Origin: Sphingomonas sp. SORGH_AS_0879
GTDB lineage: Bacteria > Pseudomonadota > Alphaproteobacteria > Sphingomonadales > Sphingomonadaceae
Assembly (NCBI RefSeq): GCF_030819175.1
Contig: NZ_JAUTBJ010000002.1
Location: forward strand, 1,188,001 to 1,252,000
Length of the DNA stretch: 64,000 nt
Direction of reading: 5' to 3'
The position numbers were made by a program, and so were the translations under genes. The notes under the pieces are model-generated. The model made no database searches. It was not told the DNA's origin and was given only the letters and a program-made list of their open reading frames with translations. This document shows, in pieces, positions 8,522 through 16,704 of this stretch. The first letter of the stretch is position 1, and every line of letters begins with the position of its first letter.

Positions 8522-9337
8522 ATGCGGGCATTTCCATTGATCGCGTTGGTCATGGCGAGTGGTGCCACGGCGCAGGACAAGCCGGGCCTGGGGTTCCGCG
8601 ACACGCCGATGCTGCCCGGCGGCCAATGGCATGTTCATGACCCAGACCGGCCCGCACCCAAGGTGGTGACTCCGTCCGCGCAACCCGGCGGTGCGCCGTC
8701 CGACGCGGTGGTGCTGTTCGACGGACGCTCGATGGATGCCTGGACGCCCAGCGGCAAGCCATGGCTGCTCCAGAACGGGGTGATGACCGTGCCGCCGCGC
8801 GACGGCAAGGGCGAGAGCCTGTTGGTCAGCAAGCAGAGCTTCGGCGATGTCCAGATGCATCTCGAATTCCGCTCGCCCAACCCGCCGCGGAAGAGTTCGC
8901 AGGATCGCGGTAATAGCGGCATCTGGTTCATGCAGCGCTATGAGGTGCAGATCCTCGACGGCTATGACAACCCGACCTATGCCGATGGGCAGGTGGGGGC
9001 GGTCTATGCCTGGAAGCCGCCGCTGGTGAATGCGGCGCGAAAGCCCGGCGAGTGGCAGAGCTATGACATCATCTTCGAGCGGCCCCGCTTCGTCGCCGAT
9101 GGCAAGCTGCTGCGGCCCGCTTATGTCACCGCTCTGCTGAACGGCGTGGTGGTGCAGAACCACCAGGCGATGCTCGGCACCACCATCTGGCGGCAGGTGG
9201 AGAAATACCAGGCGCATGGCGATGCCGCGCCGATCCAGCTTCAGGATCACGACTCGCCCGTTTCGTTCCGCAATATCTGGGTCCGCCCGCTGCCGCCCGA
9301 GGCGATCGCGCAGGACCTGCCGGAGGATGCCCGATGA
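8522..9337 (+). CDS. DUF1080 protein, 3-keto-disaccharide hydrolase family
   Basis: 271 residues from the ATG at 8522, which is preceded by AGGAGGGG. A Sec signal (MRAFPLIALVMASGATAQ) targets it to the periplasm. The body is the jelly-roll fold of DUF1080: VVLFDGRSMDAW, then FGDVQMHLEFRSP, RGNSGIWFMQRYEVQILD and DSPVSFRNIWVRPL. Relatives hydrolyse 3-keto glycosides and 3-keto disaccharides. This fits the adjacent dehydrogenase parts well. An ATG at 8507 would overlap the upstream stop but lacks the ribosome site. It overlaps the next gene by ATGA. Confidence 0.9.
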   Translation: MRAFPLIALVMASGATAQDKPGLGFRDTPMLPGGQWHVHDPDRPAPKVVTPSAQPGGAPSDAVVLFDGRSMDAWTPSGKPWLLQNGVMTVPPRDGKGESLLVSKQSFGDVQMHLEFRSPNPPRKSSQDRGNSGIWFMQRYEVQILDGYDNPTYADGQVGAVYAWKPPLVNAARKPGEWQSYDIIFERPRFVADGKLLRPAYVTALLNGVVVQNHQAMLGTTIWRQVEKYQAHGDAAPIQLQDHDSPVSFRNIWVRPLPPEAIAQDLPEDAR

Positions 9338-9924
9338 TCGCCCACCCCCATATCGACCGCAGACACGCCCTGGCGGGGATCACCGCCATGTTCGGCTCCG
9401 CGCTGTTCGCCCCCATCGCCCGTGCGGCGGGTGCGGTCGAGCAGACGCGAGGGAGCATCCCCGTCATCTCCGACGGCCCGCCCAGCGTCGCCGTCTTCAC
9501 CCCGACCCAGCGCGCGACGATGGTCGCCCTGTCGGAGCGGGTGATCCCGACCACCGACACGCCCGGCGCGATCGCGGCCAAGGTGCCCGAGTTCATCGAG
9601 AAAATGCTCGCCGACTGGTCGCTGCCCGAAGACCGGGTGCCGATCATCGCCGGGTTGAACGCGATCGAGGCGCGAAGCCAGAGCGTCAACCGCACCCCCG
9701 CCGCCAAGGCGACGCCCGCGCAACAGGACACGCTGCTGACCGAGGCGATGGAGGGCGTCCTGCCCGAAGGCCGCGCCTTTTTCGAGCCGTTCCGGCAACT
9801 GGTCATCACCGGCTATTACACGTCGGAGATCGGCATCACGCAGGAGCGCGAATATCTGCCCGTGCCCGGCGAATATAATGGTGCCTTCCCCTATTCTCAG
9901 GTCAACAAGGTGTATTCGGCATGA
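9334..9924 (+). CDS. Gluconate 2-dehydrogenase subunit 3-like small subunit, Tat signal
   Basis: 196 residues. DRRHALAGITAMFGSALFAPIARA is a twin-arginine signal. The mature part matches the small (gamma) subunit of membrane sugar dehydrogenases: FTPTQRATMVALSERVIPTTDTPGA and, at the end, YTSEIGITQERE and YLPVPGEYNGAFPY. Such subunits carry the signal-less GMC flavoprotein through the Tat pathway by piggy-back and stabilise it. The partner is very likely the GMC protein at 10782. Overlaps its neighbours by 4 bases on both sides. Confidence 0.9.
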   Translation: MIAHPHIDRRHALAGITAMFGSALFAPIARAAGAVEQTRGSIPVISDGPPSVAVFTPTQRATMVALSERVIPTTDTPGAIAAKVPEFIEKMLADWSLPEDRVPIIAGLNAIEARSQSVNRTPAAKATPAQQDTLLTEAMEGVLPEGRAFFEPFRQLVITGYYTSEIGITQEREYLPVPGEYNGAFPYSQVNKVYSA

Positions 9925-10757
9925 TCGATCGGCGTTCGCTCATGGGGGCTGGCCTTGGCCTTGGCGCGGCGGCGCTGGTGCCGGGTCGCGCACAGGCCGC
10001 GCAACTCGGGGCCATCGGGTTGCAACTCTATACGATCCGCGAGCTGTTCTCCGCCGATCCGGTCAAGACCTTGGAGGCGGTGGCGAAGATTGGTTACCGC
10101 GAGATCGAATATGGCGGTGGCGGCTATGATGCGATGGACCATGCCATGCTTCGCCGCACGCAGGACCGGCTGGGGCTGAAAGCGCCATCGGTTCATATCG
10201 GTTACGACGCGCTGCTTGGCGATTTCGACAAATGCGTGACGATGGCCAAGACGCTGGGCGCGGATACGGTCGTGCTGCCCTATATGACCGACGAGCATCG
10301 GACGGAGGCGGGCTGGAACGCGGCGCTGCCCAATTTCAACCGCTTCGCCGAGGGGCTGAAGAAGGCTGGTCTCGGCTTCGCCTATCACAATCACGATTTC
10401 GAGTTCACCAACAAGCCGGGCGGCGTCAGCCTCTATGAGCGGTTGCTCAAGGGCACCGACCCGGCGCTCGTGAAGCTGGAGATCGACCTCTATTGGGCGA
10501 TCCATGCGGGCGAGGATGCGGCGGCGCTGATCCGGCGGCTGGCCGGGCTGCGGATTTACGCTTACCACGTCAAGGATGCGCGCGCCGACGGCAGCATGAC
10601 CGCGGTGGGCGCGGGCCGGATCGACTTCGCCGCGCTCTTCAAGTTGAACAGGCTGGCGGGCGTGAAGCATTTCTATGTCGAGAATGATCAGGCGCCCGCG
10701 CCCTATCTGCCCGACATCACGACCAGTTTCCGGACGCTGCGCGCCTTGCGCTTTTAA
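9921..10757 (+). CDS. Tat-exported TIM-barrel isomerase-like protein (3 of 3)
   Basis: 278 residues. DRRSLMGAGLGLGAAALVPG is a twin-arginine signal ending near AQA. The barrel carries IGLQLYTIRELF, GYREIEYGGGGYD, YHNHDFEF, KLEIDLYWA, YHVKDAR and FYVEND, giving candidate E/D/H metal ligands. This is the sugar phosphate isomerase/epimerase family, but with a periplasmic location a phosphorylated substrate is unlikely, so a keto sugar or glycoside is more probable. Starts in the ATGA overlap with the small subunit gene. Confidence 0.88.
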   Translation: MIDRRSLMGAGLGLGAAALVPGRAQAAQLGAIGLQLYTIRELFSADPVKTLEAVAKIGYREIEYGGGGYDAMDHAMLRRTQDRLGLKAPSVHIGYDALLGDFDKCVTMAKTLGADTVVLPYMTDEHRTEAGWNAALPNFNRFAEGLKKAGLGFAYHNHDFEFTNKPGGVSLYERLLKGTDPALVKLEIDLYWAIHAGEDAAALIRRLAGLRIYAYHVKDARADGSMTAVGAGRIDFAALFKLNRLAGVKHFYVENDQAPAPYLPDITTSFRTLRALRF

Positions 10758-10781
10758 GAAAACGATAAAGGGAGGATAGCC

Positions 10782-12464
10782 ATGGCGGCGACGAACCGTT
10801 TCGACGCGATCGTGATCGGGTCGGGTATCAGCGGCGGTTTCGCCGCCAAGGAACTGACCGAAAAGGGCCTGCGTGTCCTGATGCTCGACCGGGGCGTCAT
10901 GGTGGAGCATGGCGAGGGCTATCCCTATGACGGCAAGCCGCCGTTCGAGGTGCCCGCGCGCAACATCATGCCCAAGCCTTTGGTGGAGAGCGACTATTTC
11001 ATCGCGAAATATGGCTATGTCGCGCCCAGCAACCAGAAATTCTACAATGACGACCGGCTGAACCCCTATGCCTATGACGAGGGGAGCAAATTCTACTGGA
11101 TCCGGCCCGGCGCGGTGGGCGGCAAGTCGCTGATCTGGGGCCGCTGGTCCTTCCGCTGGAGCCCGGACGATTTCGAGGCGAACAAGCGCGAGGGCGTCGC
11201 CGCCGACTGGCCGATCCGCTACGACGATGTCGCGCCCTGGTACTCGTACGTCGAGAAATATATCGGCGTGTCGGGCTCGCGCGAGAATCTGCCCTATCTG
11301 CCCGACAGCGAATTCCAGCCGCCGATCCCGATGAACGTGGCGGAGAAATGGTTGAAGGAACGGCTGGAGGGCCAGTTTCCGGGGCGCAAGCTGATCCACA
11401 CCCGCCTGTCCAACATGACCGAGGACAAGCCCGACCAGAACCGCACCAAATGCCAGTTCCGTAACCAGTGCGGCAATGGCTGTTCCTTCGGGGCCTATTT
11501 CTCGACCCAGGCGGTGACGCTGCCCGCCGCGCGCGCGACCGGGCGGCTGACGCTCCAGTCGGATGCGGTGGTGACGGGGATCGATTACGATCCTGCCAAG
11601 AAGAAGGTCACCGGCGTCCGCTATATCGACGCGAGGACGGGGCAGGCACAGACGGTGGCGGCGAACCTGGTCTTCGTCTGTGCCTCGGCCATGGCGTCGG
11701 TGCAGATCCTGATGAACTCGCGCGCGCCGGGCTCGGAGCGGAGCCATTTCGACTCGAGCGGAACATTGGGTCGTTACGTCATGGACCATATCTTCCGCGT
11801 CGGCGTGTCCGGCGAGATTCCGGGCATGGACGACCTGATCGAATATGGCCGCCGTCCGGGCGGGGTCTATGTGCCGCGCTTTCGCAATCTGAAGGGCGAC
11901 GAAGGGCTGGGGTTCAAGCGCGGCTATGGCTATCAGGGGTCTGCCTATCGCAACGCCGCCAAGCCGGTCGGCTTCGGCGCGGAGATGAAGCACGGGATGC
12001 GCCGCTATGGCCCATGGCAGTTCAGCATGGGCGCGTTCGGCGAGTGCCTGCCCTATGAAGACAATCGCATCTCACTCCACAGCAGCAAGGCCGATCGTTT
12101 CGGGGTGCCGTTGCTGAAGTTCGACGTCACCTTCCGCGACAATGAGCTGAAGATGATGGCCGATGCCCGGCGCGAGGGCGAGGCGATGCTGCGCGCGGCG
12201 GGGCTGAAGAACGTGACCAGCGGCGAGCAGGAGCATGTGCCCGGCGACGCGATCCATGAAATGGGCGGCGCGCGCATGGGCGCGGACCCGCGCCAGTCGG
12301 TGCTCAACAAATGGAGCCAGGCGCATGACGCCTCCAACCTCTATGTCACCGATGGCGCACAGATGGCGTCGGTGTCGTGCGTCAACCCGTCGCTGACCTT
12401 CATGGCGCTGACCGCGCGTGCGGCCGATCATGCGGTCAAGGGGTTGAAGGCGGGGGCGGTCTGA
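10782..12464 (+). CDS. GMC-family FAD sugar dehydrogenase, catalytic subunit
   Basis: 560 residues. The FAD-binding motif GSGISGG (13-19) opens the protein. Later come GRWSFRWSPDDFE, an iron-sulfur-like cysteine cluster region QFRNQCGNGC, HEMGGARMG with the active-site histidine region, and the C-terminal NPSLTFMALTARAA. This is the pattern of membrane gluconate or glucoside 3-dehydrogenase large subunits. No signal peptide, consistent with Tat piggy-back on the 9334 product. Preceded by AAGGGAGG. Electrons probably go to the cytochrome c at 4779. Glucoside C3 oxidation is inferred from the neighbouring DUF1080 protein. Confidence 0.92.
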   Translation: MAATNRFDAIVIGSGISGGFAAKELTEKGLRVLMLDRGVMVEHGEGYPYDGKPPFEVPARNIMPKPLVESDYFIAKYGYVAPSNQKFYNDDRLNPYAYDEGSKFYWIRPGAVGGKSLIWGRWSFRWSPDDFEANKREGVAADWPIRYDDVAPWYSYVEKYIGVSGSRENLPYLPDSEFQPPIPMNVAEKWLKERLEGQFPGRKLIHTRLSNMTEDKPDQNRTKCQFRNQCGNGCSFGAYFSTQAVTLPAARATGRLTLQSDAVVTGIDYDPAKKKVTGVRYIDARTGQAQTVAANLVFVCASAMASVQILMNSRAPGSERSHFDSSGTLGRYVMDHIFRVGVSGEIPGMDDLIEYGRRPGGVYVPRFRNLKGDEGLGFKRGYGYQGSAYRNAAKPVGFGAEMKHGMRRYGPWQFSMGAFGECLPYEDNRISLHSSKADRFGVPLLKFDVTFRDNELKMMADARREGEAMLRAAGLKNVTSGEQEHVPGDAIHEMGGARMGADPRQSVLNKWSQAHDASNLYVTDGAQMASVSCVNPSLTFMALTARAADHAVKGLKAGAV

Positions 12465-12492
12465 CGCGCGGTTCGACGGGTGGTGGCGGGTG

Positions 12493-13542
12493 ATGGAAAA
12501 GCCCGCTACCGCATCCCCCGCCATGACCATCCGCAAGCCCGAAGGCGTCACCATCCGCGCGGTCGCCGAGCGTGCGGGTGTGTCGGCGATGACCGTGTCC
12601 AACGTCATCAACGGCACGGGCAAGGTCGGTCCCGTGACCCGCGCGACGGTGCTCGCGGCGATCGAGGAACTGGGATACCGGCCCAATATCGCCGCGCGGC
12701 GACTGGCCAAGGCGCGGGCGACGACGCTGGGGCTGGTCTATAGCGACCGGCGGACGCCGTTCATCGACTCGGTGTTGCTCGGCGCATTGCGCGCGACCAA
12801 TGCGCGGGGCCTGCAATTCATCGCCCAGGCTGAGGAAGGGCTGACCCGCGAGGCGGCGGAAGCGGCGGTGCGCGCGCTGGTGCAGAGCGGCGCGGCGGCG
12901 GTGCTCCTCGTCCCGCCCTTTGCCGAATTGCTCAGCGGGTCGGGGCTGTTCGAAAAACTGGGCGTCGCGGCGGCGGCGATCGCGACGGGGCGGGGGCTGC
13001 CCGACATCTCGACCGTGCGGGTCGACAACCGCGTGGCGATGGCGGCGATGACAGCGCATGTCGTGGACCGGGGGCATCGCCGCATCGGCTTTCTGGCGGG
13101 GCCGACCAGCTTTTCCGTCGCGGACGAGCGGCTGGCCGGGTTTCGCGAGGGCATGGCGGCGAATGGATTGCCGGTCGATCCCGCGCTGGTCATTCGGGGC
13201 GGTTTCGACCCGGCTTCGGGCGCGGAGGCTGGGCGTGCCCTGTTGTCGCTCCCCGACCGGCCGACCGCGATTCTGTGCAGCAGCGACGACATGGCCGCCG
13301 GATTGATCGGCGAGGCGCATCGTATGGGGCTGCGACTGCCGCAGGATCTGGCGGTGACGGGGTTCGACGATACCGCGATCGCGGCGCGACTCTGGCCACC
13401 GCTGACGGTGATCCGCCAGCCGGTCGGCGACATGGCGTTTCGCGCGGTCGAGCAGGTGCTGGCCAGCCTGCGGTCGCGGCAAGTGGAGGACCGCGTGGTG
13501 GAATTTGAGCTGGTCACCCGGGAGTCCGTGGCGGGGGGGTAG
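12493..13542 (+). CDS. LacI-family transcriptional regulator
   Basis: 349 residues. The N-terminal helix-turn-helix VTIRAVAERAGVSAMTVSNV (about 17-36) and the hinge helix NIAARRLAKARA are clear. A periplasmic-binding-protein-like sugar sensor domain follows, with FDDTAIAARLWPPLT and RQP near the end. It probably represses the island until a sugar or derivative binds; its likely operator is the palindrome at 4716. The start is ambiguous: GTG at 12490, ATG at 12493 and a downstream ATG at 12523 are all in frame. Last gene of the run. Confidence 0.9.
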   Translation: MEKPATASPAMTIRKPEGVTIRAVAERAGVSAMTVSNVINGTGKVGPVTRATVLAAIEELGYRPNIAARRLAKARATTLGLVYSDRRTPFIDSVLLGALRATNARGLQFIAQAEEGLTREAAEAAVRALVQSGAAAVLLVPPFAELLSGSGLFEKLGVAAAAIATGRGLPDISTVRVDNRVAMAAMTAHVVDRGHRRIGFLAGPTSFSVADERLAGFREGMAANGLPVDPALVIRGGFDPASGAEAGRALLSLPDRPTAILCSSDDMAAGLIGEAHRMGLRLPQDLAVTGFDDTAIAARLWPPLTVIRQPVGDMAFRAVEQVLASLRSRQVEDRVVEFELVTRESVAGG

Positions 13543-13558
13543 TTTTGCGAATCCCGTG

Positions 13559-13646
13559 GCCTTCGACTTCGCTCAGGCTGAACGGAGGTTGGGATTGGGG
13601 TTCACGCCATCCAGCCCGTTCGCACTGAGCGAAGTCGAAGTGCACG
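13559..13646. repeat. Paired inverted repeat, family A
   Basis: The left arm CTTCGACTTCGCTCAGGCTG, followed by AACGG, pairs with the right arm CCGTTCGCACTGAGCGAAGT about 35 bases later. It fills the gap between the LacI gene and fructose bisphosphatase, which converge, so it may act as a terminator. Confidence 0.85.
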
Positions 13647-13678
13647 TGCCAGCATCGCCACAAACCCCCGCCTTTGCA

Positions 13679-14704
13679 TCACCCCATCCGCCCATATTCC
13701 GCGACCAGCGCCACCTGGTCCGCATCGCCCAACACCACGCCGACCCGCTGGTGCAGGCCGATCGCCTCCACGTCCATGATCCGGATCGCGCCATCGATCG
13801 ACGCGCCGCCCGCCTGTTCGATCAGGAAGCTCATCGGGTTCGCTTCGTACAACAGCCGCAACTTGGCCTTGCCCGGCTGGCGGTGGTCGCCGGGGTAGAG
13901 GAACACGCCGCCCCGCTTCAGGATACGGTGGATGTCCGCCACCATCGAGGCGGTCCAGCGCATATTGTAATCCTCGCCGCACGGACCCTCGGTCCCCAGA
14001 ATCCGCTCTTCGATATAGCGCGCGATGCCGGGCGACCATTGGCGGCGGCGGGCCATGTTGATCGCGAATTCGCGCGTCCCCGCCGGGATGCGCATCGGCC
14101 CGTCGGTCAGCCGCCACGATCCCAGTTCGCGGTCGAGGGTGAATTCATACACCCCCTCGCCGACGGTCAGTACCAGCAAGGTCTGCGGCCCATAGATCGC
14201 ATAGCCCGCCGCGACTTGCGCCCGACCGGGCTGGAGGAAGTCCGCCTCGGTCACCTCGCGGCCCGCGCAATCCTCCGGCGCGCGAAGCACCGAGAAGATC
14301 GTGCCGACCGACAGGTCGACATCGACATTGCTCGACCCGTCGATGGGATCGAACAGCAACAGATATTCGCCCCTGGGATAGCGGTTGGGGATGCGGTGGA
14401 TCGTCTCCATCTCCTCCGACGCCATCGCCGCCAAGTGTCCGCCCCATTCATTGGCGTCGAGCAGCAGGTCGTTGGCGATCACATCCAGCTTCTTCTGGAC
14501 CTCGCCCTGCACATTCTCGCTGCCCAGACTGCCCAGCACATCGCCCAGCGCGCCCTTGGAAATCGCCTGGTTCACCGCCTTGCACGCCCGCGCGACCGTC
14601 TCGATCAGCAGGCGGAGTTCGGGCGGGCAGGTTTCCGGCGATCGGCGTTGCTGCTCGATCAGGAAACGCGTCAAGGTCGTCTGGCGCGGGGTGATCATCG
14701 TCAT
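13679..14704 (-). CDS. fbp: Fructose-1,6-bisphosphatase class 1
   Basis: 341 residues, the normal length. It removes the 1-phosphate of fructose 1,6-bisphosphate in gluconeogenesis. The metal and substrate motif [20 protein letters not shown] is intact, as are ASEEMET near the N-terminus and the substrate loop GGVFLYPGD, then [23 protein letters not shown] at 14704 has CCGGAG upstream at good spacing. No signal peptide; cytosolic. Convergent with the LacI gene and divergent from the serine acetyltransferase. Confidence 0.97.
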   Translation of the reverse strand: MTMITPRQTTLTRFLIEQQRRSPETCPPELRLLIETVARACKAVNQAISKGALGDVLGSLGSENVQGEVQKKLDVIANDLLLDANEWGGHLAAMASEEMETIHRIPNRYPRGEYLLLFDPIDGSSNVDVDLSVGTIFSVLRAPEDCAGREVTEADFLQPGRAQVAAGYAIYGPQTLLVLTVGEGVYEFTLDRELGSWRLTDGPMRIPAGTREFAINMARRRQWSPGIARYIEERILGTEGPCGEDYNMRWTASMVADIHRILKRGGVFLYPGDHRQPGKAKLRLLYEANPMSFLIEQAGGASIDGAIRIMDVEAIGLHQRVGVVLGDADQVALVAEYGRMG

Positions 14705-14826
14705 ATCGCTCCGGAGGGTGGCGGGGCCGAGCCAGGATGGCGGCGCGGACCATGCCCCGGCCCCCGACCCCGTGCAACCGCCCGTTAAGGCAAGCGGGTG
14801 CTTTATGGCGGCGTAGCTTTTCTGTT

Positions 14827-14851
14827 ATATCCCATTGTCCAAGTGGGATAT
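14827..14851. promoter_or_regulatory. Inverted repeat ATATCCCA-N9-TGGGATAT upstream of serine acetyltransferase
   Basis: Perfect 8-base arms around a 9-base spacer, ending 21 bases before the ATG at 14873. The spacing of the arms, about two turns centre to centre, suits a dimeric repressor rather than a transcript hairpin. The regulator is unknown. Confidence 0.55.
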
Positions 14852-14872
14852 GATGAGGGTCGGAGGATCGTG

Positions 14873-15847
14873 ATGACGACCAGCAAGCTGACCGCCGCCC
14901 CCCGCAACGGGGAAGATGCCGCCACCGGGATCGACGGTATCGTCTCCGCGCTGCGCCTCGCCCGCCATGGCTGGCGTCAGCGGCAGGATGCGGGACGTGA
15001 TGTCGAGCGTTTCCCCTCGCGCGCCGGGGTGGAGGATGTCGTCGCGCTGGTCGCCGCCGCGCTCTATCCGCGCCGTCTGGGCCATTTCCGGGGAATGCCC
15101 GTCGAGGAGGACCGCTTCGTCACCGCCAAGCTGCTCGCCGCGCTGACCGCGCTGGAGCGGGAGGTCGGGGCCGAACTCGCTTACTGGCAGAAGGATGCTG
15201 ATACGGCCTTCCCGCCCGAACAGGCGGCGCTGATCGCCCGGCTGTTCGGCGCGACCCTGCCGCATGTGCGCGAGATGATCGACAGCGATGTCGAGGCGGC
15301 GTTCCTGGCCGATCCGGCGGCGCGCAGCGTCGATGAGATATTGCTCTGCTATCCGGGGGCCGTCGCCAGCCTGCATCACCGGATCGCGCATGAGCTGAAC
15401 GGGCTGGGGGCGCCGATCGTCGCGCGGATGATCTCCGAACTCGCCAATGAGCGGACCGGGATCGACATCCACCCGGCCGCGACCATCGGGCGGCATTTCT
15501 TCATCGACCATGGCACCGGCGTCGTCATCGGCGAGACCGCGATCGTGGGTGAGCGGGTGCGCGTCTATCAGCATGTGACGCTGGGCGCGCGCTCCGCGCT
15601 GGGCACCGCGCCGCGTTCGCCGCGCGACCGCTTCGCCCGGCATCCGATCGTCGAGGACGACGTCATCATCTATGCTGGCGCGACGGTGCTGGGTCGGGTT
15701 ACGATCGGCGCGCGCTCGGTGATCGGGGGCAATGTCTGGCTGCTGAGCGACGTCGCGCCGGATAGCGTCCTCGTCCAGCCCGAGGCGCGGGCCTTGCAGC
15801 GGGCGGAGGGGCGCGCGCTGCGACAGGAGCTGGAGGGTATGGCATGA
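14873..15847 (+). CDS. cysE: Serine O-acetyltransferase (EpsC/CysE type)
   Basis: 324 residues. Makes O-acetylserine from serine and acetyl-CoA, the first step of cysteine synthesis. The N-terminal helical part is followed by a left-handed beta-helix of hexapeptide repeats: GIDIHPAATIGRHFFIDHGT, then GVVIGETAIVGERVRVYQHV and TVLGRVTIGARSVIGGN, with the catalytic histidines in IDHGT and YQHVTLGA. The start follows CGGAGG; the longer frame to 14798 is rejected because the palindrome would lie inside it. Overlaps the next gene by ATGA. Confidence 0.92.
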   Translation: MTTSKLTAAPRNGEDAATGIDGIVSALRLARHGWRQRQDAGRDVERFPSRAGVEDVVALVAAALYPRRLGHFRGMPVEEDRFVTAKLLAALTALEREVGAELAYWQKDADTAFPPEQAALIARLFGATLPHVREMIDSDVEAAFLADPAARSVDEILLCYPGAVASLHHRIAHELNGLGAPIVARMISELANERTGIDIHPAATIGRHFFIDHGTGVVIGETAIVGERVRVYQHVTLGARSALGTAPRSPRDRFARHPIVEDDVIIYAGATVLGRVTIGARSVIGGNVWLLSDVAPDSVLVQPEARALQRAEGRALRQELEGMA

Positions 15848-16584
15848 CGCGAACACGCAAGCCCATCGTCGGACTGATGTGCGGGAACGAGGTCGCCGGT
15901 CGCTCCATCCAGGCGGTGGCCACCCGCTTCATCGAGCCGGTGGTGCGGCTGTGCGGGGCGAGCGTGGTGATGGTCCCCGCCGTGCGCGAGGCGGTCGATC
16001 CGGCGGCGATGGCGGACATGCTCGACGGCCTGTTGCTGACCGGCGGGCGATCGCATGTCGAGCCCGCGCAATATGACGATCGCGGCCGTCTCGCCCGCCA
16101 TCTCTGCGACCCGGAGCGGGACAGCGTCGCATTGTCGCTGGCCGGCCGGATGATCGAGCGGGGCAAGCCGGTCTATGGCATCTGCCGGGGGATGCAGGAG
16201 ATCAACGTGTTGTTCGGCGGCACCTTGACCTGTCTGGGCGGGTTGCCGCGCCACCATCGCGGATCGTGGGACGAGGATTACGAGGCGCTGTTCGGCCATC
16301 ATCATCCCGTCGATCTGGCGGCGGGTGGCGTGCTGGCGGGGCGCAGCGGGCATCGGCGGCTGGAGGTCAATTCGGTGCACCAGCAGGGCGTCGACCGGCT
16401 GGGCTATGGCCTGGTGGTCGAGGCGCGCGACAGCGAGGACGGGCTGATCGAGGCGTTTCGCGCGCCCGGCTGCGGCGCGGATGTGCTGGCGGTGCAGTGG
16501 CATCCCGAATGGGACGGCGCGCAGTGCAGCGTGGCGCACAGCTTCTTCACCTTGCTGGGCGAATCCATGCAGGGCCGCGCCTGA
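15844..16584 (+). CDS. Gamma-glutamyl-gamma-aminobutyrate hydrolase family (peptidase C26)
   Basis: 246 residues of class I glutamine-amidotransferase-like hydrolase. The nucleophile cysteine is in YGICRGMQEINV and the paired histidine in VQWHPEW, with LLTGGRSHVEP as the oxyanion side. Relatives such as PuuD cleave gamma-glutamyl amides. Overlap with cysE by ATGA suggests co-expression with sulfur or glutathione metabolism, but the substrate is not known. No signal peptide. Confidence 0.88.
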   Translation: MTRTRKPIVGLMCGNEVAGRSIQAVATRFIEPVVRLCGASVVMVPAVREAVDPAAMADMLDGLLLTGGRSHVEPAQYDDRGRLARHLCDPERDSVALSLAGRMIERGKPVYGICRGMQEINVLFGGTLTCLGGLPRHHRGSWDEDYEALFGHHHPVDLAAGGVLAGRSGHRRLEVNSVHQQGVDRLGYGLVVEARDSEDGLIEAFRAPGCGADVLAVQWHPEWDGAQCSVAHSFFTLLGESMQGRA

Positions 16585-16704
16585 TCCTCATGGGAAAAAT
16601 TGCACTATCATATTTGCAAGTGGAATCGCGCGGCGGCCATCGGTAAGGGGGGCGGAGCGAGGGAAGGGCGCGCGAGGCGACCCGTAGGAGAAGGAGCCCG
16701 ATCG

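Noticed and set aside
9897..11993. A 698-codon open frame on the minus strand antisense to the GMC and barrel genes
   Set aside because: No family resemblance, composition of a high-GC shadow frame, and the plus-strand genes there are clear homologues.
12490..12523. Alternative GTG (12490) and ATG (12523) starts for the LacI gene
   Set aside because: All are in frame and only the first few residues change; the ATG at 12493 was kept for convenience, not from strong evidence.
16600..16619. Inverted repeat TTGCA-N10-TGCAA before the FAH gene
   Set aside because: Arms are only 5 bases, which is expected by chance at this scale; kept out of the feature list.
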